Source: Homalodisca vitripennis | Lineage: Eukaryota; Arthropoda; Insecta; Hemiptera; Cicadellidae | Length of the DNA: 64,000 nt | Direction: 5' to 3' | Assembly: GCF_021130785.1 (NCBI RefSeq) | Contig: NC_060214.1 | Coordinates: 43,941,001-44,005,000, forward strand | Notes under the pieces: generated by a model | What the model was told of the DNA's origin: nothing | Databases searched by the model: none | The model's input: only the letters and a program-made list of their open reading frames with translations | Translations under genes and position numbers: made by a program | Shown: positions 46,746 to 59,412 of the stretch, piece after piece | Position numbering within the stretch: the stretch's first letter is position 1 | Layout of the letters: every line of letters starts with the position of its first letter

Positions 46746-48077
46746 TGACGTTTATCAGTGTCCTCGTTTATGCAGGACAGCGTCGTGTTCCAATATATGT
46801 AACGCACCAATACGTGTTTTAGTAAAGCAGGTCTAATACTATAATATTTGTACACACAGTGTTATCTGCGCCCAATAGGTTATCTGTGGTCAGAACAGTC
46901 CGAACAACTATCCCACATGCAATAGCCTTCTCACGGCTGTAGCGTTCATTACTGAAGTACCGCGACGCGTTTACTTTATCGTCGTGTGTTATTTTTAAAT
47001 ATAACAAGTAAATTATAATACTTTTACGTGATTGGGAATTTCCACGTGACTCGTAAGTACATATTATCCAATTGTGAAGTTAAGGTAACGTTAATTTTGC
47101 CTATTTATACTTGTGTTTGATTCGTTTGAAGAAAGTTTGGTTGAATTTGTAAAATTTTCAATATTCGATACAATTTCATTACATAATTTTCAGTGTTCAA
47201 GCTACGTACTAACCACGGAAGAACACAGCCCATGCATTACAATTAAATTGTGTGCAAAATTACAAATGTTGTATGTCATACACTGTTATATTTAAATTTG
47301 CAATATTCATAGGTATAGCACTGCCGATATTGTTAATAAATAATTTAATTTAATAATAATCCCTAATTATTAGGGAATTGTAAATAGGAAAACAATTATA
47401 GTTTTAGTTAGGCTATCCTTGAAGAAATTTTCAAACATCCAGATCCGATTCAAAGGTAGCGTACATATACTAGTTTTTATTCACATAGCCCATTGAGTTT
47501 GACTCTGTATCAGTATATTGCCTGTGAACTGTATGTAAATGGTACTATTGTGATGTTTGTTTAGTGAGAACAAGCCTATTCCCTGATTACAGGGAAATAA
47601 ATAAAAAACAAGCTTGCTACTGCTACAAGTGCTTGTTACTGTACAAGTTACAAAGATTAATTAAGTTAATTAATTAATTAGTTACTAATTAAAGCGTTGC
47701 ATAAAGTCCTTTTTTAGTAACTATTCTAGTATTTATTTCTAGTATCTATCCTGACAAAGTATAGGTAGACAACATAGGTTAACTTAATATGCGTATTTTT
47801 CTAAATTGATATAAAACACTTATACAATTCAAACCTTCTAATGAAAGAGGAAGAATGATTAGATTATTAATGTTTAATATACCAAGCACTTATTATTCGC
47901 AACACTCGGAACGGTTTATCTTGGGTCACGACCTTACAGATTACAGCTCGTTTGCTTCTATTATCACGACTGTTTAATTTTAATTAAACATTTATTTTAT
48001 ATCAGACTTTTGTGATGATAAGTACATTACTAGAAATCTGAAAAGAAAATAAACAACAACATAAAAAAATATATACA
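46746..48077. other. AT-rich spacer inside the Maverick element
   Basis: About 1.3 kb of sharply more AT-rich DNA than the flanking coding parts, with no frame or repeat recognised. It may mark the site of a large internal deletion or a foreign insertion. Confidence 0.5.
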
Positions 48078-48083
48078 TTTTAT
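48078..48083 (-). terminator. Polyadenylation signal of the PolB gene
   Basis: AATAAA on the minus strand, about 85 nt downstream of the polymerase stop codon. Confidence 0.55.
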
Positions 48084-48168
48084 TTAAATACAATGTGTGA
48101 AAATATTTACATACAGCTAAACGGGTTTTTACATAATATATTTACATTTGTTTTTACCGTAGGTAGTC

Positions 48169-51100
48169 TCACTGTGTCGACAGAGCAGACCGGATTTCCA
48201 GCTCAGCCATAACTTCTACGGGGATGCTGTAGTGTCCCCAGGGCAGAGTCCCGATGCCGTCGTCTTGAATGTAACGTTTGTCATCGTGAGGCGACAGAAC
48301 AATCTTTTTGAGTTCAACGCTGTACAGGTCGTGTTTGAAGCTCCGGATCATGTTCATCGAACCGTACTGTACACCTGAGGTGAACAGACACTGTTTGTAA
48401 TCGTCGAAGGTCAGGTGGTTTTCTATCGTTGTCTTTTTGACACCTTTCGACTTTTTGATCACTCCGCCTTCGGATCTGCTGGAGTACATTTTCGAGCGAA
48501 GTCCTACGTGCTCGTACATGATTCTGCCGTTGAGCTCGTCTTTCATCTTCCCTAGTACCTTTTTGTTGACTCGAGGCATGTTGTAACGGTTGGGATGAGG
48601 GTAGTCGCTGGTGTCGAACAGATCGATCATGTCTTTGATGTCTTTGTACAAGTCGGTCGTCTGGATGTGGTACGTTAGCGAGTCGGTGTCTGTATATTGA
48701 AGTTGGGCTTTGTGACCGTACCGCCTCTTGACGACGTTGTAGTGGAAGTCGTACATCAGCGTTTTCGACACGTCCAGAATGCTCATGCCGACGTAGATTG
48801 CTTTGTTGAACATCAATTTTGTTTTAGACATGTGAACGGCTGCCAACTGTTCGGTGAATATCGTCCTGCTCTTAAAGTTTGGTTGAGCAGTCCACTTGTC
48901 GACTTGTTTGTCTTTCGTGGCCAGTCGGATGTCCACTCTGTTCCGGATGTTTTCCATCGTCTTACCGAACACGCTGTTATTCATGAGCTTAAAGAAATCT
49001 TTCTCAAACTCGTTCCTGGCTTGCGTACGCATCTGAGTGTTCAAGTCGATGTAGGGCTTGAGCCAGGCAGATTGACTGAAGCTTATAACTCTGTGGACTT
49101 TCTTAAGTTTCATGCCGAGTGATAGATACTGTTTTAGATTCCTGTAGTGGACAACATATTTTTCCTTCTCAAACAGTGTGGTGATGAGTTTCTCTTCTTT
49201 CGATCCCGGTGGTACTCGACGTTCCGGTGCAAGAGGCAAGTCGGAGTGCAAGTCGTGCAAATTCTTTGGATACACCAAGTCAACTTCCAGAATGTAGCCA
49301 GTTGGTGCGTCATCTGGGACTTTTGTAACGTCAATGTCGGTTTTGCACCACTTGAAGTTCTTATACGGCATGTCTTGACTCATTGCCCAGCCGTAAAGAT
49401 TGTTTGCGTCCAAGTACGTCAGGTAGGAAGTCGGCTGGTCCTCATCGAAATCTTCCATGTAAGGGTTGTTTGCTGCGGCGTAACGGTTAGAGCACTGTGA
49501 TACTCCGCCTCGAATGCCCTTGCCGATCATCAGGATCATGTTGTAGTCACTGAGAAGGTCGAGTCTGATGCCGGTGGTCTTGAGCATCGCACTCCACGCG
49601 AGTCCGGGAGCCGTGTAGTACCAGGCTGGGTCGAGAAGGTATGTCTGCATGCAAACGTCGCGAAAGTTCTCCATAATGTCCGCCAGCAAGAGTACGTCCG
49701 TCTTGTTGTACAACAGTGTGTAGTCTTTCATGGTTTGAATATCAAAGTTATTCCAAACGTTCACCGCATGTCGGTAGTCCTCGGGCTTTACGTGAGCGTC
49801 GTTTAGCTTGTTGTAGAAATCTTCTTGGTTTGGAAGCGAACAACGTTCAAACTTCTCAATGCTGTCCATGTAGTCGTAGGGATACACGCCTTTCTGTAAC
49901 AACAGTTCAAGTTTCTCACCTTGGTAGAATTTGGAAGTGTGTCTGAACTGATCGGGGGACAGGTTCTTAGCCAACTTGTCTAGACTGCTTGCCATGAATT
50001 TCAACGAGTCCAGGAACCGTAGCTTCACTCCACGCTCAACCTCGATAGTGTACGAGATGTAACGTTCCTCGTTGTTTGGAATAACTTTGATGGTCTCGTT
50101 GTTGAGCCCAAACATCTTGATAAACAGGTGGGTGTCGTATCCGCTCAGGTTGTGAACAAACACTGGCAGGAAATGCGGTTTCTTGAAGTTGAGGTTGCAA
50201 GAGTTGTGTGCCATACCTCTGAATTTCCCCGTCAGATGGTCGTGATCGCGAACTTCGTAATCGTTGGGATCGTTGAATGACTTGCCACAGATGTGACACT
50301 GCCGAGCGTTGGCTATTGCATGTAAATCGTCTTGAGTCAGCTCCATCGGTACAGCAGCAGCTCTTGAGTAAAGTTGGAATATTTCCCTGGCATCGTTCAT
50401 GATGCTTTCCACGAACACTTGTGCAGCGTCAGTTCCGAAATACGTTGTGGGCGGTTTGTAATCACCGTCAGAGTACACGAAGTAGTACGAGAAACTAACC
50501 TCTTCGTGTTTCTGGTACTTTTCAGTGTAAGAATTTCGTGCATCGGGATCCCGGCTGCTGCTGGCTACGGGAGTCAGCATACACTCAAAGTCAGCGTAAG
50601 CCACGAACGGAACTCTCATCGCGTGTTTGAAGTCCTTAAACTGAATTGTGGAGCCTTCTTTCGGTGTCAGTATTTTCACCGCCTCGTGTTCGCTGCAGTC
50701 TTCTTTGTGTTTGATCAGTAGTTCCTCGGTACCGTAATGCATGAGGCAGCGCTTGCAGATCCAGGTTCTAGTCGTGTGCTTTGAAAGTTGTGAACGTACT
50801 AATCGGCTGAGATCTTTGATGAGGCAGTAGCGAGAGTTGTTTTGATCTCTAATATACAGCAAGTCAACGTGTGTGTCTTTTTCTTCTCGTGTCACGTACA
50901 GCGGATAGACGACCAGTTTCTTATCGTACGAGTACACGTTTACGGATATTCCAGATCGTTTTTCAAACAGCTTGACGTTGTCGAGACTAACAGGAAAAGT
51001 GATGCCGTCCAGGTAGGCGTCTAGCTCGTGCTCGAAAGGTTGATAGTGGTGTATACGCTCAGGCTGCGCTTGCCACTCCTTGGGATGCAACGCGGCTAAG

Positions 51101-52104
51101 ATTGACCACACAAAACATTTCTAATCGTTGTTCATTATGTTTACGATTGCTTTCTTAGCTGAAATATTTTCATGTAGTTCCATGTAACTGGAGCCTCTGA
51201 GTGGAACGTAACGATTAATTCGTAACTCGAGGTGGAGGATTTTGTGCAAGGTCCAACCAGATCCCTTGGCGTAGAACTCTTCCATTTCAACCAAAAGCTT
51301 TTTCATCGCCGTTTTAACATACACCCTAATGTCCGTAGTTGGAAGAATCACGTTGTTTTTAGTTTTGAAATTCATCTTTTGAATCACACCACTCGTCGGT
51401 TTTGTGTATTCGGCTTCAAACACGAGGTTAGCTTTGATGTTGTGTTCGTCGACATGCAGTGCTATTTCGCGAGTGATTGGCTTTCTACATGTTTTAAGAA
51501 ATCTTTTGGGGTCCTTGATACCACGCTTGTTTTCTATCATGTACGTTTTCATACGACCCTTGAACGCTTGCTGTACCTTTTTAATACTACCCCCTTGTTT
51601 GCTAGGTTTCATGACTTTAGGCGGAGGTGCTGAAACGGTAGCTACACCATGCTTACGCTTTAAACCGTCTGGTGAACACTTCTTGATGTGACCGATGGCA
51701 GACGTGCTAGCTGATGTGGAGCTAGTACTTGGTTCAAGGCGTGGAACCTTTGGTGGTGGTTCTGAAACGGTAGCTGGAAGAGTGTAGTTTTCGTTCTTCC
51801 GCTTTAAACCGCCTGGTGAACACTTTGCAATATGACGGCTCAAGTTGGACATGGTTATCAGTTGCTGACAATGCGGACACGGCTTCTTAGGCTCAACAGT
51901 CGTTTTAATATTGCCACACACTTCAACATGGCGAGACATGTTACGTGACGTTATTAATTTGTTGCAGTGCACACAATGTTCTTTAGTATTCGACACGTGA
52001 GGCTCGACTCCTCCAACCGACATGCACTTGGCAGTGTTACGGTGACGTGCCATTTGCGACTTAGACACCATTGCACCACACACATCACAAGCAGCAGTAG
52101 CCAT
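48169..52104 (-). pseudogene. polB: Zinc-finger/family-B DNA polymerase, one nonsense codon
   Basis: A frame of about 1,312 codons from ATG 52104 to 48169, interrupted only by TAG at 51121-51123. The left copy has CAG there. N-terminus: zinc fingers (CDVC...ARH, CVHC...SRH, CPHC...SRH) and an internally duplicated GLKRK/PPPKV segment. After the stop (numbering from the Met at 51111): exonuclease motifs YADFE (172-176), HNLSGYD (320-326) and YNKTD (468-472); an inserted CHIC...RDHDHLTG...AHNSCN cysteine-histidine motif (272-306); polymerase motifs YLDANNLYG (566-574), KLMNNSVFGK (708-717), YTDTDS (806-811) and LRSKMY (871-876). All catalytic Asp residues are retained. This is the protein-primed type of replicative polymerase used by Mavericks. 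The start at 52104 was chosen because it aligns with the left copy; a GTG two codons upstream is unlikely. Confidence 0.92.
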
Positions 52105-52458
52105 TGTCACGACTTACTCGGACTACCTAGTATCCGACACTGCCTCAATCTCTGTACAGTATGAGTGATGTCAGTACGGGTCTCACATACAACGTTTCTC
52201 TAGCAACAAAAGTTTCACATACGGTACACGAACACCTAACACGTTTTCGTATACACTCGCGTCTTGTTACGTGCTGCACCTGAACGACCGCACACCAGAC
52301 TGCCAGACTGCGCGTATGATAGATACCGCTGACTCACGCCGCGTTGTGTAACTCGGGCACTGCCGGCCGCCGCCGCTGACTCACCGCGTTGTGTCACTGC
52401 CGCCGCCGCCGCCGTGTGTGTTGCTCCGCTTTGTGTAATCGACAAAAAAGTTTTACGC

Positions 52459-52686
52459 AACTGCTGAAACAATACAGTGTAAAAAATAAAAAACAACTTG
52501 TTGCACACGAACAAGAACCGCGACTTTAAAAACAAAGACAACTACTGAAACGGTACAGTGTAAAAAATAAAACACAACTTGTTGCACACGAACAAGAACC
52601 GAGAATTAAAAAACAAAGACAACTGCTGAAACAGTACAGTGTAAAAAATAAAACACAACTTGTTGCACACGAACAAGAACCGAGAA
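52459..52686. repeat. 81-bp tandem repeat, about 3 units
   Basis: ACAAGAACCG recurs at 52511, 52592 and 52673, exactly 81 bp apart, within units containing CTTGTTGCACACGAACAAGA (a perfect CTTGTT/AACAAG inverted pair). This is the sub-terminal array of the right end; it is unrelated in sequence to the left-end arrays. Confidence 0.9.
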
Positions 52687-52720
52687 AAATATAACTCGAC
52701 CTCCCTGAGACGACTCGACC

Positions 52721-52758
52721 TCTTTGGGACGTTGGTGAACATACACATCTATACTACT
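52721..52758 (-). repeat. Right terminal inverted repeat
   Basis: The complement begins AGTAGTATAGATGTGTATGT as on the left. It is followed immediately by the second CATTTT target duplication. Confidence 0.9.
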
Positions 52759-52764
52759 CATTTT

Positions 52765-53574
52765 CAATGGGCTAAAATGAAATCTACATGAATGTCGTCT
52801 TAAGAATGGAAGGAAATTGTGCTGTCAAATAAACTCCATCAGAGTAATAATCAGCTCAGTGACGGATTGGGCTGAGTCAACTATAACACATGATGTGTTA
52901 GCCAATTTGTTATGTACAATTACACAACCTACGTAATCACGTGACTACCACTGTCATATAAATAGTAAGAGAATCAATGATGTAAAGTTTATTTTCTACT
53001 CTCACGGTTGGTTTTACGTTCGTCAATCTAAAATAAATGTAACCTGGAAAAATAGCACCATTTTAAATTGGTACCCTTATAATATCATTACATTTTAACC
53101 TCCACTAAAATTAGCGTGCTGAAAACTATTTATTTTTTGGAGTGAAAAAAAATAAATTGTTCTTTGCCAACTTCAAGAAAAACAAGGATTCTTTGTTTAT
53201 ACGATACAAAATGGCTCTTTGCTCTTGGACTTCTTCATTCATATATGTCCATCATTTCAGGTTCCTTGCTTTTTATCTAAAGATGGAATTACGGAAGCGC
53301 AGCCATGTCGGTTACAACACTGTTATCAATTTTGGCATCTGAAAATTAAACATGTTATTTCTAAAACTAAATAATACATTTATAGAAGTTTTTAAATTTT
53401 GCCTTTAGTCTTTTCAACATTTCTAGCTAAATTAGTGTATCTTCCATAAAATAATTTCTATTCTTAAAATTCTCTCAGGCTTCAATACAGTTCTTAGATG
53501 CCCAAAATGTTCTTTACACATGACATTTTCTTACCTCACCAATTGTCTTATCCCTGAGTTACAAGTTAAATTGA
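52765..53574. other. No gene seen
   Basis: AT-rich flank of the Maverick element. Small frames occur but show no motif. Confidence 0.45.
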
Positions 53575-53985
53575 TTCATGATTGCTATATATTCGTTTAC
53601 TGTTCAGACTTTTCGCCTTTGGAACGCTCTCCCTGTAGATAGAAGTATCAAAGGTGGTGGTGCTTACGGTGTGTGTGTGTAATTTTAAACAGTGTGTGTG
53701 TGGAGCGGTTGAATGTGTTATAGTTCTTGTTATTTTCTCTTTTACATTGTTAGCTTCTTTTCTTTATATTAAATAATTAATTATATTTTTAAGTTCGTGA
53801 ATTATTTTATGTGAAATAAGCATTTTTTCCATTTTATTATAAAGTATAAGTATGTTAATAGGTCACTTATTTCTGTATTCATTTATTATAAAGTTACTGT
53901 ATATGATATGAGGTTGAATGAGGTTAATGTCGCAAATAAAGGACACTTGTTTAATAAAGGCATTTTTCATTTCATTCAGTATATG
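53575..53985 (+). mobile_element. Possible LINE 3' end, decayed
   Basis: Near 53607-53640 one frame reads TFRLWNALP-like residues (GTTCAGACTTTTCGCCTTTG GAACGC), the usual C-terminal motif of CR1/Jockey LINE proteins. The stretch ends about 53960-53980 in AATAAAGGCATTTTTCATTT, a LINE-like tail. Weak evidence. Confidence 0.3.
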
Positions 53986-55215
53986 TGATAGAGGTAGATA
54001 CTAAATAATTTTTGGATGTTAATAATTGTATTTAAAATATTTAAACCAAGAATTCTTCTCCTTTAGCCTACTGACATTTCCCCTCTTGAGAAGACCTCTG
54101 CATTGTCTTACCAGTTCATTAACATAAATTGCTAAATCACATTGATTTAGGAATAGTTCTGATCTAAAGATAGGATTGATTTGAAAAATCCTTAAGTCAA
54201 AGAAAACTTTTCCTAGCCCTGTAATAAAACCCATGCTCAGAATAAATTACAATTAAAAACCTCAACTGTAACAACGGTATTAAAATAAAACTTTTATCTC
54301 GGTTACAGGAAAATAATACACAAACGATACTTCTAAAAAGGACATTTGGAAAGCCTGCGGATTGTGTGGAGGTTTTTATATCTATCCAGTTTGTAAAAGA
54401 AGCCAAAGTGTTCGCATACCGTTCCTTGCCGCGATGTTACAGCACGGTTTTGTGCTAATAAATGCTGTAGTTCGTGCTCTGCATTCTAGTGTATCACATT
54501 CCATGCTTGTAACACCTTCTCTGACATTTGTAAGCAGCTAGAGATTATAACACTGTTTAAAAGATTGTTAAAACAGTATTGAGATTTAAAATTAATGCTG
54601 CAAAATGAAAAATATAAATGTAATTTTAACTTTATATTTTTAATTTTATCTAAAATATTACTTAAAGAATATTATTCAACCGAGTAGGTTTTGCTGAACG
54701 AGCAGATGCCGTTTTCCATATTTTATTTATAAAACTTATAAAGATTTAACGTTGTAACGTTTACATTCGGCAACGGTTCTTTTTAAAATGGGCTCAATTA
54801 TTTTTAGGAGTTCCTAGTGTATATTGTAATAATGAAGCAAATCACTGTATATTACAACACGTGCATGCATGGATCAACACAAAACTCGGTCGAGTCAACA
54901 TAGAGCCAACATGTCGGGAAACATTTTAAGTGATTGACTACTGCATCTATATAATCTTTTTCATTTATATAAAAACAAGCTTCACGACTTCACACAGACG
55001 GTACAATTTCAAAAATCGGATAATCCAAATTAATGGAGCTCTATATTTTTCAAACGGAAGTAAGGTATATATCAAGTACATAGTATTTCAGTGTTCATAT
55101 TTAAGAGTTTTAATATCAGAAGTTGTGAGCTCTCGTTTTCTGCACATAGGTGCTTTTCTGAGTCGAATGGACATTGAATTGAGTTTGCCTACACAAGTAA
55201 AAATACTGTAGTCTC
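53986..55215. other. AT-rich, no gene seen
   Basis: No recognisable coding region. A less AT-rich patch at about 54340-54540 has open frames but no motif. Confidence 0.4.
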
Positions 55216-56420
55216 AGAAACATTGCCGTTGACTTCCGGTCTAAGAAATTTTCAGGCCAATAGAGTTTGTCTTATTATCCCGATAAAGAAAATATATGTA
55301 AACACATAGGTTAATGTTATTTTAGTGAAAAGTAGTATCCTTCCATCCGACCGTTTAAATTCGGTGTAATGCATTTACTGTCATACTTGAGTTAGCCTTA
55401 TTGCCCTGATCTATACTATGTCAGTCTCGGAAACGTCTACTTCTGGTTCTTGTAATCTACTTTCGCTCTATGACGTTTCCAATGCTATAGTTGGGTTTGC
55501 TACGTTGTCCCGATATTTAACATACACATACATACATACATACATACATAGTAAAGTTTTCCTTTTTTCGCAATAAAAAACTTATAGTAAATATGTATAA
55601 CTGAGAAACCTACTTCAGACCAAAAGCATATACTTTCAGTATAAGGACTCATTATTAAGGCAATGCATCATTTAAAAATAATCGTTTATGATAGGTTATG
55701 CGTTATAGAAGTTTGTTGCATTTCGTAATGTAGTCTGCAAAAGGAGTGGTTGAGGCATCAAGAACCAATCAGTTAGAGTATGCAAGCAATCACAGCTGTA
55801 TTCGTTAAGGTGGGTTTTTACAAGTTTAATAGTATTTCCAGACAGATTAAATTCGTTACTGGCTCAATCTATAGTAACCGTTAGACAGTCACTTTGTTTC
55901 GGCTAACTGTATTGATTTGCACTACAAACTTAATATTTTCTAAAATTAAATGTAAAAGAATGCTTCTTTTATGAACTTTAGATAAAAGTGTCAACAGCTG
56001 TTAGGTGTAAATTAAATTTCGATTAATAAATTTAATTATTATAATTCCTTTTCCGAACACTACTATATTCCGGGAAACAATATATATATTTCCGCATGCC
56101 AGGCTTAGCTGTTTTGCCTGGGTATGTCGGACTCGAACATTGGCTGGTGACTGTAGCCAATGCTAATACCGACTAAAAAACTTCCCCTATACTCCAGTCT
56201 CTGAATCCCTGTGGAAACCGCCGTTAGGAAATACATCGCAGGGAGAGAATCTAGCATTTCTGCTCTTTCATCAGGTGGTTGAAGTCATTTCTTCTCGTCT
56301 AGTTATTGCGGAGTTTGTACCTCTGCCTTTCAATAGACCTTAGTTCTTTCAGCACCTCCATGGCGAATGTGCTGAAGGCGTCCCATGTAGCTTTCGATGA
56401 CAGCATAGCTTCTGTGTGTA

Positions 56421-56512
<92 letters not shown>

Positions 56513-57215
56513 TGAGAAGCCTATTTCAGTCAAAAAGAGTTTTAACCGCCAGAAATTTTAATCTACTTCCGTTGTAAAGTATTTCAATGCCATAGTACTG
56601 TTTGCATTGTTGCTGCGATAAAGAAAATATAATAAGCTTGTCTGAAATGTTTTCTACAGTGAAAGTTAACCACTCCAATTATTGAAATCTATTTTCAGTG
56701 CCACATTAGTATTTTATATTATTTTCCCAATTAAATAAATGTATAATATGTTGGTCTGAAAATACTACTATGGTCAAAAAGTAATTTTTATTTACTTTTG
56801 GCCGAAGGTAATTTTGGATCCGTTTATAGTGATTGCGTTGTTGCACTGATAAACAAAATATACACATAGGTCTGTGAAGTCTTCTTTAGTCAAAATTCTC
56901 GTATTTCTACTAAACTACTTCAGGAATAAGAAGTTCAGCCGTCGTAGTAGCATTTGCCTTATTGTCCCGATGAAGAAACTAAACACATACGTTGATCTGA
57001 TGTTTATATTTTTGTCAAAAAGCGATTAGTGCTGCTGATTGTAATTAACTTCCGGTGTATGGTATTTCGGCGCTGTAGAAGCGTTTGCCAAGTCTCGTCA
57101 AGGAAGCTTAAACGCAGGTTAGTCTTAATAGTCTATATACTTCGGTCAAAAAACGAATACTTCCGGCCATTGAAATTACTTCCGGTCTAACTTATTTCCG
57201 GTGCCGGTAATTTTT
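55216..57215 (+). repeat. Diverged minisatellite, ~130-bp units
   Basis: A degenerate unit recurs in order: ACTTCCGGTC, then TATTTC..TGCC.TAGTA, then GTTTGCC..ATTGTCCCGATAAAG, then AAATATA.ACACATAGGTCTG, then TTC.GTCAAAAAGCG. Clear instances lie at 55226, 55460, 56565, 56800, 56920, 57045 and 57170. Units are strongly diverged, so the array is old. A (TG)n tract sits inside it, and a block at about 55600-56400 is unrelated. No coding function. Confidence 0.65.
56427..56511 (+). repeat. (TG)n microsatellite
   Basis: About 85 bases of uninterrupted TG inside the diverged minisatellite. Confidence 0.97.
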
Positions 57216-57217
57216 TT

Positions 57218-57720
57218 TTGGGCATAACATACATTGGGGTTAAATTTCACCTTTCTAGGATATCGTTAAATTTAAAAATAATAATAATAATATGTTATTT
57301 TTAGTAATTGCAACACCATTTCAACCTCTGTAGGTGATTTATCTTCATAAGAATACTTATGTTTTCTATTTTGAAATAGGTAAACTGTATGTTAAATTTC
57401 ATCTATCTAGTACAGCGGGATGATTAAAAATACAGTTCCTCTAGGGGTTGCAACCCTTTTTCAGCCTCTACGGGTTGTAGATCTGCAAAAGATCCTTTTT
57501 TTCTTTTGAGGGCATAAGACACGTGCGAATCAAATTATATTCTTCTAGGGAATAGATGAAGTGAATAATAAATTACGGGATTGCAACCACACTTCAACCC
57601 CTAATATTATTTGATATTTAAGAACAGGCATTGGTTTTTTTATATTTTAGCCATTAGTCTTAGGTATGTTAGGTATGACAAATTTAAACTTTCTGGTATA
57701 TCGCGAAGTGGGAGGACTAT
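57218..57720 (+). repeat. Second diverged tandem family, ~150-bp units
   Basis: Recurring order: GGGCATAA.A, AAATT.CA..TTTCTAG, a short AT run, ATTGCAACC..TTTCA.CC, then a TTT-rich stretch. Instances start near 57222, 57365 and 57515, with a partial one at 57655. Confidence 0.5.
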
Positions 57721-57749
57721 TGATAAGTGAATTAGTTAGGGTTTTGGCT

Positions 57750-57875
<126 letters not shown>

Positions 57876-59054
57876 GACACTTAAATTAATTTGTACTTTC
57901 AATTAATTATATTAATTAATACAAATATATTATTGTATTTAATAATTTGTTAATGAATTCCTCAAAGAACTCATTTAAATACTCTTTGTATAACCTTGTT
58001 TGTGTCTCAATCAAGGTACAGATGCTGTAGCTGTTGGCGAGTAACGCCCCCTGGGTGAAGCTGTGGTATCACATTTGACGTTTTGAATAGGTGAAATGCA
58101 ACTTATCTTAAATGTATAAAATACACATTCACAAGAAATGATAATATCTGTAGGAAACATCTTTTAATTCAGTATTGACTATAAAGAAGTTAGAGACATA
58201 TTTTATCAGACTATTGTGACATGTTGGATTTGACTCTTTCAAGAATGTTCTAATTATCGCTTTCAGTAGTTTTACAGATTATATATTTTATTTTATAATT
58301 TTAAGACTTTATCTGACTTAGCTCTATAAATTATATATTTATTTTTTAAGTGTCTATTTACGTATATTCGTCTATTAGTTTCCTTATATTACATTGGGGA
58401 AGATTTAATATTAGCAGTTTGCTGTGCCATATCGAAACAATAAGTGGATAGAGTTAGCTTGCTGGAAACATTTTAAATTATGACATACCTCTGACGCACA
58501 TTTGTTTCTGAATACTAACACAGTTCTTACTATACAGTAGGTAGTTTTAAACTAGCTGTCACTTTTATATTTAATTTATTTTTGCATTACGGTGAAGAAA
58601 TGTTTGCTATATAAATGAAGGCCGTTTGAAAAATGTTCTCCATGGTTTACCTTATTTTTTAAATTTAAATTGTGTTTACTCCTGTGTAAAACTATAAATT
58701 CTAATCTAATGTCATTAGTGATTCTTCAGGATAATTTATTCTTCACCCGAAATTTATTTGTGTACTTCTGTATTATATAAATTCTTAATTTTTATACAGG
58801 CAACATCGAGTTCGACAATGGTGTACACACTATATAATTTGGGTGACTGTTAGTAAAAAAAATTAATTGTTTCTAATGTTGCCAATCAAAACCACAGAAT
58901 AAGTAAATTTGTCATATAACCGAATAGAAATACATGAAATTTAACATTTTGACATAGCAAAACTTATAGCCTATCGCAATAAGTTATAAATTTGAAATGT
59001 TACATTCAAATTCAGAGAAGTCTGTTACGTAAAATGCATTTTGTATTTTACTAT
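57876..59054. other. AT-rich, no gene seen
   Basis: No supported frame, RNA gene or repeat on either strand. Confidence 0.5.
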
Positions 59055-59412
59055 AAGCAGATCAGACGTTAATGGATTCAAGACAATAAAGAAAGCTAGA
59101 AAATGGCGGAAGTTTAATTTCGCTGTTTGAGTTAATAACGAATTGTAAATACAGTCTCAGTGTAGAAGAGAAACTCAGACGTTAATGCATTCAAGACCTT
59201 GAAAGCAGCAGGCAGACAGTGGAAGTTTAATCTCGCTGTTTTGGTTAATAACGAATTGTAAATACAGTCTGACTAAAGAAGAGAAACTCAGACCATGCAT
59301 TAATGCATTCAAGGCAATGATGACAGTTGGAAGACGGCGAAAGTGTATTTTCGTTGCTTCATTTAATAACGACTTGTAAATACAGTCTCAATGTAGAAGA
59401 GACACTCTAAAA
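59055..59412 (+). repeat. ~113-bp tandem repeat, three units
   Basis: Units begin CAGACGTTAATG or variants at 59063, 59176 and 59289 and share AATAACGAATTGTAAATACA and GTAGAAGAGAAACTC. The third unit has a small ATGCAT insertion. Confidence 0.85.

Larger units (their letters stand above)
43109..52758. mobile_element. Maverick/Polinton-type element, rearranged, 9,650 bp
   Basis: Perfect 6-bp target duplications CATTTT (43103-43108 and 52759-52764) flank 38-bp terminal inverted repeats with three mismatches that begin AG and end CT, as in Maverick/Polinton elements. Gene content fits: a zinc-finger/family-B polymerase, a capsid-like protein and a packaging-ATPase-like scrap. At 9.65 kb it is shorter than the usual 15-20 kb. 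No retroviral-type integrase, protease or minor capsid gene is seen. Both ends carry an inward-pointing copy of the zinc-finger/polymerase 5' region. It is best explained as an internally rearranged derivative that kept both termini and so could be mobilised in trans. Confidence 0.88.

Noticed and set aside
54019..54406. Two overlapping minus-strand frames of about 70 codons
   Set aside because: No motif, no splice or promoter support.
56306..56533. Frames of alternating Cys/Val or Thr/His
   Set aside because: Pure translation of the (TG)n microsatellite; the same applies to 57647-57884.
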